From assembly GCF_030063365.1 (NCBI RefSeq), contig NZ_JASISY010000002.1, forward strand, positions 62,001 through 126,000: a DNA stretch of 64,000 bases, read 5' to 3'. The translations under genes were made by a program, and so were the position numbers. A model generated the notes under the pieces. That model was not told where the DNA came from and ran no database searches. It worked only from the letters and a program-made list of their open reading frames with translations. Below are positions 58,995 through 64,000 of the stretch, piece after piece. Origin of the DNA: Cryobacterium sp. PH29-G1. GTDB lineage: Bacteria > Actinomycetota > Actinomycetes > Actinomycetales > Microbacteriaceae. How positions within the stretch are numbered: position 1 is the first letter of the stretch; every line of letters begins with the position of its first letter.

Positions 58995-59732
58995 CTAGAT
59001 TCCGGACTCGTCGGTGCGCACCAGCACGGCGCCGCAGTCTGGGCAAAAGATGACCTCGTCGGCTGGCGCCTGGCGGGCTTCCGCGAGGTCACTGCCGGTT
59101 AGAGTCATGGTGCATCCGCTGCAGGTGCGGGCGCGCAGCAGCGCCGCGGCGTTTCCGTGGCCGGAGATGCGCAGACGCTCGTAGAGGGCCGCGAGGTCAT
59201 CGGGAAGGGTCGCGGCGACCGTTGCTCGGTCACGAGTGAGCTCACCAAGCTGACGGGTGAGATCGACCAGCACCTCGTCGCGCGCGGATTCGGTAACGCT
59301 CACGCGCTCGGCGATGGCATCCCGTTCCTTTTCCACCACGGCCACGGCGGCCTCGTGCTCTTCCTGACGCTCCAAAACGGCGATTTCGATCTCCTCGAGG
59401 TCGAAGAGGCGTTTCTTGAGGGAGGCGATTTCGGAGTCCAGAGCCTGGATGTCCTTGATCGAGGAGGTGTGCTGTAACCGGTCGGTGTCGCGTGCGATGC
59501 GCTTTTCAACGACCTCGACGTCACTCTCGATGCGCCCGAGTTCGGTGCGGACGTCATCGAGTTCACCCGACCGACCAAGCAGTTTCATGCGGCTGGCTTC
59601 TGATTCACGGCCCAGCGCCGCCAGCTCGGTGTGCTGCACGAGAGACTTTGACTGGTGGCTGAGCTGAAGAACCTTGATGTCGAGGGCCTGAAGCCGCAGA
59701 AGTTCCTTCTGCTGGAGTGGTGATGCCTTCAC
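58995..59732 (-). CDS. Coiled-coil zinc-ribbon protein (C4-type, DUF164 family)
   Basis: A 245-residue protein: a long antiparallel coiled coil (about 1-180) and a C-terminal zinc ribbon, CSGC and CPDC (about residues 201-230). It is often annotated as a nucleic-acid-binding protein; related proteins act near RNA or flagellar secretion, but no function is set for the actinobacterial form. The start is GTG at 59732 with AGGA 5 bases upstream. It lies downstream of the Nif3 gene, a pair kept in many actinobacteria. Confidence 0.88.
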   Translation of the reverse strand: MKASPLQQKELLRLQALDIKVLQLSHQSKSLVQHTELAALGRESEASRMKLLGRSGELDDVRTELGRIESDVEVVEKRIARDTDRLQHTSSIKDIQALDSEIASLKKRLFDLEEIEIAVLERQEEHEAAVAVVEKERDAIAERVSVTESARDEVLVDLTRQLGELTRDRATVAATLPDDLAALYERLRISGHGNAAALLRARTCSGCTMTLTGSDLAEARQAPADEVIFCPDCGAVLVRTDESGI

Positions 59733-59792
59733 GATGTCCTGACCTAACGCTGGAAGTGAGATGTGGTGCGGAAAATTTGAATGGTTCGGAGG

Positions 59793-60611
59793 TTAGTGCA
59801 CAACGGCCCAGGACCACGGGTCGGTGTTCAGATCGCTCACCGTGACCAGCATGCCCGGTAGAGCCGCGCGTAACTGGGCGGCCGCCGGTTCGAGCCAGAG
59901 CCACTCGCTGGCCCAGTGTGAAACGTCTATGAGGGCGGGTCCGCCGGCGCACAACGCTTGCTCTCGAGCTTCGGAGGCCGGGTGATGACGCAGATCGGAC
60001 GTGATATAGACATCCGCGGTGAGCACGGCCGGTTGGCGCAGTAGCGAATCGCCCGCGCCACCGCAGAGGGCGACGGTTTGGATCGGCGCAGAGTAGTCGC
60101 CGGCGACACGCACACCGGAGGCCGTCGCCGGCAGCAGGGCCAGGAGGGTGTGGGCGAGGTGGCCGAGGGTTGTCGGCGTAGCCAATCGGCCGACCCTACC
60201 GATCCCGGTACCCGGCGCGGCACTGTCGGTGATCGGTCTCGCGTCGACCAAGCCGAGACGGGTGGCGATGGTATCGGACACACCATCAGCGACAACATCA
60301 GCGTTGGTGTGTGCGGCCAGAAGGGCGCACTGGGCGCGAATCAGCCGGCTGAGCAGTGCACCCTTGTAGCCATCCTCCGCAACGCTCGTGACGCCGCGCA
60401 GGAGCAACGGATGATGCGTCAGGAGCAGGTCGGCCCCCGTTGAAATGGCCTCGTCAACGGTGTCGGCAACGGCGTCAACGGCGAGATGGATGCTGCGCAC
60501 CGGTTGGGATGGATCACCGCTCACCAGACCCGGAGTATCCCATTCCTCGGCGCCGTTGAGCGGCCACAGGGTATGGGCGACCTGGGTAACGTCGGCTAGC
60601 GAGAATGACAC
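59793..60611 (-). CDS. Nif3-like dinuclear metal-centre protein
   Basis: A 272-residue member of the Nif3/YbgI family. Metal ligands appear as LLTHHPLL, AAHTNAD and the late DVSHWASEW (His-x3-Glu). Nif3 proteins bind two metals and have been linked to GTP cyclohydrolase I-like or hydrolase activity, but the role is unproven. The start is GTG at 60611, 6 bases after TAGGCT, i.e. probably leaderless. The zinc-ribbon gene follows after 60 bases. Confidence 0.88.
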   Translation of the reverse strand: MSFSLADVTQVAHTLWPLNGAEEWDTPGLVSGDPSQPVRSIHLAVDAVADTVDEAISTGADLLLTHHPLLLRGVTSVAEDGYKGALLSRLIRAQCALLAAHTNADVVADGVSDTIATRLGLVDARPITDSAAPGTGIGRVGRLATPTTLGHLAHTLLALLPATASGVRVAGDYSAPIQTVALCGGAGDSLLRQPAVLTADVYITSDLRHHPASEAREQALCAGGPALIDVSHWASEWLWLEPAAAQLRAALPGMLVTVSDLNTDPWSWAVVH

Positions 60612-60698
60612 CTGTTCAGCCTACCGGGCGCCCGGCCGTAGAGCTTCGCCGAACGCGGGCAACCCGATGCACCGCGCCCGGCGAAACGGTCGAAAAAA

Positions 60699-61034
60699 TC
60701 AGTAGTCGTAATCGTCGAACTGGGCGGCAGCCGACTCTTCCCGGGTCCAGGCGGCGGGAATCATCGCGCCGGACTGAGCTTTTCGGTGCAGAAAATCAGT
60801 CGTTTCCGGTTCGATGAGTTCCGGCGACGGGGTCTCGGCTGTGACGCTCATCAACTGGCTCGCGGCCCCGATCAAGAATTGCGCGCGGAGCAGGTTTCCG
60901 TTCTCGCCCATCACGGGAATGTCCACGACGTCAACCTGACGACGGTTGCACAGTGCTTCGGCATAGAGCAGGACGGCATCGGCGATATCGCTGCCGGTTA
61001 TTACCGAACCGCCCGGATGGAATATGTGCTTCAT
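60699..61034 (-). CDS. Hypothetical protein, 111 residues
   Basis: A small soluble protein with a compact N-terminal part (MKHIFHPGGSVITGSDIADA) and a polar, acidic tail ending FDDYDY. ADAVLLYAEALCNRRQVDVVDIP suggests a helix-strand core, and GENGNLLRAQFLIG looks like a beta hairpin. It is not assigned to a named family. The start at 61034 has GAGGGG upstream. It lies downstream of the two GAF-ANTAR genes on the same strand. Confidence 0.7.
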   Translation of the reverse strand: MKHIFHPGGSVITGSDIADAVLLYAEALCNRRQVDVVDIPVMGENGNLLRAQFLIGAASQLMSVTAETPSPELIEPETTDFLHRKAQSGAMIPAAWTREESAAAQFDDYDY

Positions 61035-61190
61035 GTTCGCCCCTCGAATGCTCACGGAAAAGAATTCACGTGCTTCCAGGGTCCGGGGTCGCAAGTCACA
61101 TTATATGCCCGCACCGGTCCGGGACGCTGCACTCCCGGCTGTTTCGCATGTTGCGCCGTTTGGAGGCCTCCGGCGAAGCCGGCGGTTCGT

Positions 61191-61204
61191 GACTCTATAG
61201 AGTC
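61191..61204. promoter_or_regulatory. 14-bp palindrome across the stop of the first GAF-ANTAR gene
   Basis: GACTCTATAGAGTC is a perfect palindrome that contains the stop codon of the gene ending at 61195. It may be a protein site or the tip of an RNA hairpin ahead of the small downstream gene. Confidence 0.35.
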
Positions 61205-61905
61205 AACTCGCGATTCACGATGCGCTCGGCCACGTTCACCAGTGGAAGACCATTGTTTCGGGCGTAGTCTCGAATTTTGTTAAAGGCATCACCCATGTGC
61301 ATGCCATGGGTATAGGCGAGTACGCCCTTGGCTTGTTCGATGAGGACGCGACTGTTGAGTGCATACTGGAGCTGCTGACGAACGATATCGCTCTCGCGAA
61401 TGGCCCGTTCCTGCAGAATTCCAATCGTAGCCACATCTGCCAGTGCCTGCACCGTGTTGGTGTCCCCCGCGCTTAGGCCCCCGGTTCGATCCCAGAACAA
61501 ATTGAGAGAACCAATGGTCGTGGCGCGGAGTCGTAGCGGAACGGCATGCATGGAAGCGAAGCCCTGCGCCAAGGCGCCTTCTCGAAACTTCGGCCACTTG
61601 TCGGTGCGCTTAATGTCGGGAATGGCGACTGCTAAGCCGGTGGTGAAGCTCTCCACACAGGGACCGCTGCCCGCCCGCAGCTGGAGTATTTCGACGAGCC
61701 TGCTGCGTTCGTTGGTTGACGCCATGACTTCGAGTTCGCCCTCACCGGCCGACAGGATGATACCCGCTGCCGAGGCCTCGAGAAGAGCGGCACACTTTTC
61801 CACGAGCGTGTGCAGAAGATCGACGACATCATAGTCGGCGACGAGAGTATCGGCCAGGGTAACGAAGGCTTCGACGAGTTGACCTTCCCGGGTTTTTGTC
61901 ACCAT
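61195..61905 (-). CDS. GAF-ANTAR domain protein (antitermination-type regulator)
   Basis: A 236-residue protein with a GAF sensor domain (about 10-160; RAGSGPCVESFTTG and PLRLRATTIGSLNLF are typical) and a C-terminal ANTAR domain (about 170-232; VLIEQAKGVLAYTHGMHMGDAF). ANTAR domains bind paired hairpins in nascent RNA and let polymerase pass terminators. The ligand of the GAF domain is unknown. It lies 9 bases after the second GAF-ANTAR gene, with an AGGA site inside that gene's end, so the two are coupled. Confidence 0.9.
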   Translation of the reverse strand: MVTKTREGQLVEAFVTLADTLVADYDVVDLLHTLVEKCAALLEASAAGIILSAGEGELEVMASTNERSRLVEILQLRAGSGPCVESFTTGLAVAIPDIKRTDKWPKFREGALAQGFASMHAVPLRLRATTIGSLNLFWDRTGGLSAGDTNTVQALADVATIGILQERAIRESDIVRQQLQYALNSRVLIEQAKGVLAYTHGMHMGDAFNKIRDYARNNGLPLVNVAERIVNRELTL

Positions 61906-61914
61906 CGTTCCATC

Positions 61915-62616
61915 CTAAGTCTCGAGCATCGACGAAAAATCCAGTCGTCGTGTCACTACATCGTCGGCCACTTCGCGAACCGTCCGCCCGCGAGAAAAGG
62001 CATGGCCGTGAATAATCAGGAGCGCATCGGCCGCGGAAAGATGGAGCTGGGCCAGAACCATTCCGGTCGCCTGGTGCACAACGCGCCTCGAATATCCTTC
62101 ATTATCTTCCAAATCGGTCTTCTGTGCGTGAGACGCGAGGGATCGGCGCAAAACCTGGCCGGCGGCAATCTGGGTGAGCACTTCGGCATCTCGAATCTGA
62201 CCCACGGTCAGGACTCGCGGCCCGTGCGAAAACAACGACACCGCTCCGATATCGATGGATCCCATGGTCAGAGGGAAGGCAAGGACGGATCGAACCTCAA
62301 AGGCAAGCGCTGCCTTCATCAGCGCCGGCCAGTTCGAGTGCTGCACGGTCTGGAAATCATCGATCAGCACCGGGCGCCGCGTCGTCATTGCATCCCAAGA
62401 AGGTCCTTCTCCCAGATCGAACTGAAGCTCGTCGAAGGTGGCCGCGAGTGATGTGCTGGCACACATCGTTTCCGATCCAAACGGGGTCCCCAGAGTGCAC
62501 AAGCTCGCTGCGTCGACCGGAAGCGCGCGCACGAACGGCTCGCACATGCTGGAACTTCGTTCGTACGACACCGTCAGATCGTCGACGGCAGCGGAAAAAA
62601 TTTGCCGATCAGTCAT
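61915..62616 (-). CDS. GAF-ANTAR domain protein, second copy
   Basis: A 233-residue protein with the same layout: a GAF-like domain (about 20-155; DLGEGPSWDAMTTRRPVLIDD corresponds to the E-G-P-C-x-x-A-x-x-x-x-x-P-V motif, with Ser in place of Cys) and an ANTAR domain (about 170-225; VHQATGMVLAQLHLSAADALLIIHGHAFSRG in two conserved stretches). The two copies are diverged, so they probably sense different signals. It is the first gene of the pair. Its ATG is directly preceded by GGTGAAGG, too close for a normal site. Confidence 0.88.
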   Translation of the reverse strand: MTDRQIFSAAVDDLTVSYERSSSMCEPFVRALPVDAASLCTLGTPFGSETMCASTSLAATFDELQFDLGEGPSWDAMTTRRPVLIDDFQTVQHSNWPALMKAALAFEVRSVLAFPLTMGSIDIGAVSLFSHGPRVLTVGQIRDAEVLTQIAAGQVLRRSLASHAQKTDLEDNEGYSRRVVHQATGMVLAQLHLSAADALLIIHGHAFSRGRTVREVADDVVTRRLDFSSMLET

Positions 62617-63097
62617 CCTTCACCACCGCGCCGCGACCGTGCACGGGCTCGTGATCACATCGTCCTGTCATACGACCTCACGATCACGTCACTGGGGGGA
62701 AAATCGGATTCGTTGCTCCCTGCTGGCGGGCTGCCACTGCGGTCTTCGCACTGCCCGGTATAAACACTGATGGCGGATGCCGCCGGTCGAACCGATGACA
62801 TCCACAGGGTGAACGGGCGTCCTGCCTCAAAATTACGAACAGTCCACAACACTACGCGGTTCAAACAAGGAATCCCATGTGCGGCTATTTGCTGATATCT
62901 CGGCAGACGTCGCAACAGCTGCGGTTGTGCACCAACGCCTCACCGATACGCGAGACGGATGAATAGTTCATTCTGAGAGCATAAAGTCGGCGCAACTTGC
63001 TCGTACGCACTAACGAATCCCCCTATGCGGACGATAAATTGAAGCGACTGGCATCAGCGGGTTGTTTCATTCGGTTTGCCAATAGAGAGACGTCACT
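62617..63097. other. 481-base intergenic region, mostly without genes
   Basis: It should hold the promoters of the leftward GAF-ANTAR pair and of the rightward secreted protein. One 28-codon ORF with a Shine-Dalgarno is listed separately. The stretch 62650-62700 has repeated gatca/tcacg words but no clear palindrome. No tRNA or terminator is seen. Confidence 0.6.
62877..62963 (+). CDS. Possible 28-residue small ORF
   Basis: ATG at 62877 is preceded by AAGGAA at 5 bases and followed by 28 codons, starting MCGYLLISRQTSQQLRL. Two cysteines are present. There is no family match, and chance is a real possibility in a 481-base gap. Confidence 0.25.
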
Positions 63098-64000
63098 GTG
63101 AAAGACTTTATTTTTCGGAAACGGATCGGTGCCGCTGTCAGTACCGCCGTCGCGCTTGTCCTCGGGGCGGGGGCACTCACGGCGCTGCCCGCACTGGCAG
63201 CACCCGGTGCTCCGACAGAAGTAGCCGTCACTTGGGCGAACACGAATGTGTGGCGAACCGGATTCCAGTCACAGGTGACTGTGACGAATAACTCCAGCGT
63301 CGTGATTGCTCCGTGGCAGATCGCCTTCGCCTACTCTCATGACGTAAACACGTTGTGGAACGGCACAGTCCTTGAAACGGCATCCGGCTTCGAAGTGAAA
63401 GCCCCAACGTGGGCTTCCTCCTTGGCCCGCGGTAAATCAACGTCGTTCGGTCTCACGTCATACACGGTCGGGACCTCCGCACTGCTACCGACATCCTGCG
63501 TTGTTATCGGCCTGCCGACCGGCGCTGCATCGATCCCCTGCTCCATCAACGGCCAGTCGGCAGACACAACGCCCCTGCCGACACCGATACCCACACCGAT
63601 ACCGATACCGACACCCACACCCACACTGACACCCACACCGACACCGACACCCACGCCCACACCCACACCGACACCCACGCCCACACCCACACCGACCGGC
63701 AGTCTCCTCGTCGCGCCGTACGTGGACATGGGGCTCTGGCCGTCAGCGGACCTCTCCGCGTTTTCCGCCGCATCCGGGGTTAAAGCCATCACCGGAGCTT
63801 TCATCGTCGCCGACAGGTCTCAGGCGTGCAGCCCGACCTGGGCTGGCTACACCGCGTATACGGTCGGGACCAGCGGCGACTTCCGTAGTGCTGTCGCGAC
63901 GTTCCAGAACGAGGGTGGGCAATTCATCGCGTCATTCGGCGGTGCGGTCAACGACGAGCTTGCGCGAGTGTGCACTGACCAGAGCGCCCTGCAGGCGGCG
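63098..64000 (+). CDS. Secreted CBM2-like / GH18-type chitinase, N-terminal part (cut by window end)
   Basis: The frame is open for 301 codons to the right edge. A signal peptide ([20 protein letters not shown], cleavage near A-L-A-A) leads to a CBM2-like carbohydrate-binding domain (about 35-150; [14 protein letters not shown], a Trp in NTLWNG, a terminal disulfide pair), a Thr-Pro linker (about 160-205) and the start of a TIM barrel with [14 protein letters not shown] and [12 protein letters not shown], the latter matching the S-x-G-G strand of GH18. The catalytic D-x-x-D-x-D-x-E would lie beyond the edge. It probably binds and degrades chitin outside the cell. The start GTG at 63098 follows gagaga. 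Confidence 0.85.
   Translation, partial: MKDFIFRKRIGAAVSTAVALVLGAGALTALPALAAPGAPTEVAVTWANTNVWRTGFQSQVTVTNNSSVVIAPWQIAFAYSHDVNTLWNGTVLETASGFEVKAPTWASSLARGKSTSFGLTSYTVGTSALLPTSCVVIGLPTGAASIPCSINGQSADTTPLPTPIPTPIPIPTPTPTLTPTPTPTPTPTPTPTPTPTPTPTGSLLVAPYVDMGLWPSADLSAFSAASGVKAITGAFIVADRSQACSPTWAGYTAYTVGTSGDFRSAVATFQNEGGQFIASFGGAVNDELARVCTDQSALQAA
63582..63702 (+). repeat. Thr-Pro linker repeat (acacc-rich microsatellite)
   Basis: About 40 codons alternate Thr (or Ile) and Pro, built from 6- and 12-base words such as acacccacaccg. It is likely to vary in length between strains and codes the linker between the binding and catalytic domains. Confidence 0.85.

Noticed and set aside
63582..63702. Regular short repeats resembling a CRISPR array
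   Set aside because: The units are 6-12 bases, have no spacers and code an in-frame Thr-Pro linker; no cas genes are present.

Overview
The window is a chromosomal segment of a high-GC actinobacterium, most likely of the family Microbacteriaceae. The evidence is the aa3-bc1 respiratory cluster (ctaC/D/F, ctaE-qcrCAB), the glnA-glnE-glnA2 block, actinobacterial-only small families (DUF3043, DUF4191, DUF7455, PAC2), a type A RNase P RNA and a sigma factor with a Lys/Ala-rich N-terminus. The moderate GC content, a CBM2-type secreted glycosidase and many leaderless promoters also fit the group. The genus cannot be fixed from sequence reading alone.

Layout. 1-9.3 kb is accessory in character: the end of an S9 peptidase overlapping a short UvrA-like ATPase, a bile acid:Na+ symporter family protein, a MocR regulator divergent from a PNPOx-like flavoprotein, and a DHA2 drug exporter divergent from its MarR regulator. 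9.3-14.7 kb is a glycerol/dihydroxyacetone module (dhaKLM against glpF-glpK). 14.7-24.9 kb is trpD plus the respiratory supercomplex genes, rlmA and erpA. 25-33.6 kb holds an M20 dipeptidase, DUF3043, a phosphodiesterase and convergent parC/parE. 33.7-37 kb holds gatD-murT next to sigA. 37-48.9 kb holds an MFS carrier, PAC2, pepA, lpd, the E2 gene, a membrane pseudokinase, lipB-lipA and DUF4191. 49-55.6 kb is nitrogen assimilation (glnA behind a four-box GlnR site, glnE, glnA2). 55.7-60.6 kb holds panB, a SPOR-like mini-protein, map, ppgK, rnpB, a zinc-ribbon coiled-coil protein and a Nif3 protein. 60.7-64 kb holds a small unknown, two GAF-ANTAR regulators and the start of a secreted CBM2/GH18-type protein cut by the window end.

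How the genes work together. glpF and glpK take up and phosphorylate glycerol while DhaKLM phosphorylates dihydroxyacetone from the PTS. lpd and the E2 gene serve 2-oxoacid dehydrogenases, and lipB/lipA make their lipoyl cofactor a few kilobases away. GlnA is presumably adenylylated by GlnE, and a GlnR operator links it to nitrogen control.

Most interesting observation. The GatD homologue has Gly where the family has its catalytic Cys, and its partner MurT has no zinc-ribbon cysteines and altered active-site strings. If the organism has the group B peptidoglycan typical of Microbacteriaceae, the alpha-carboxyl of D-Glu is used for the cross-bridge and cannot be amidated. The pair may therefore be a repurposed ligase rather than an isoglutamine synthase. 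Other signals are about fifteen genes with a TANNNT-like -10 box 5-8 nt before the start codon, including an 18-bp divergent leaderless promoter between map and the SPOR-like gene, and several operator-like repeats.
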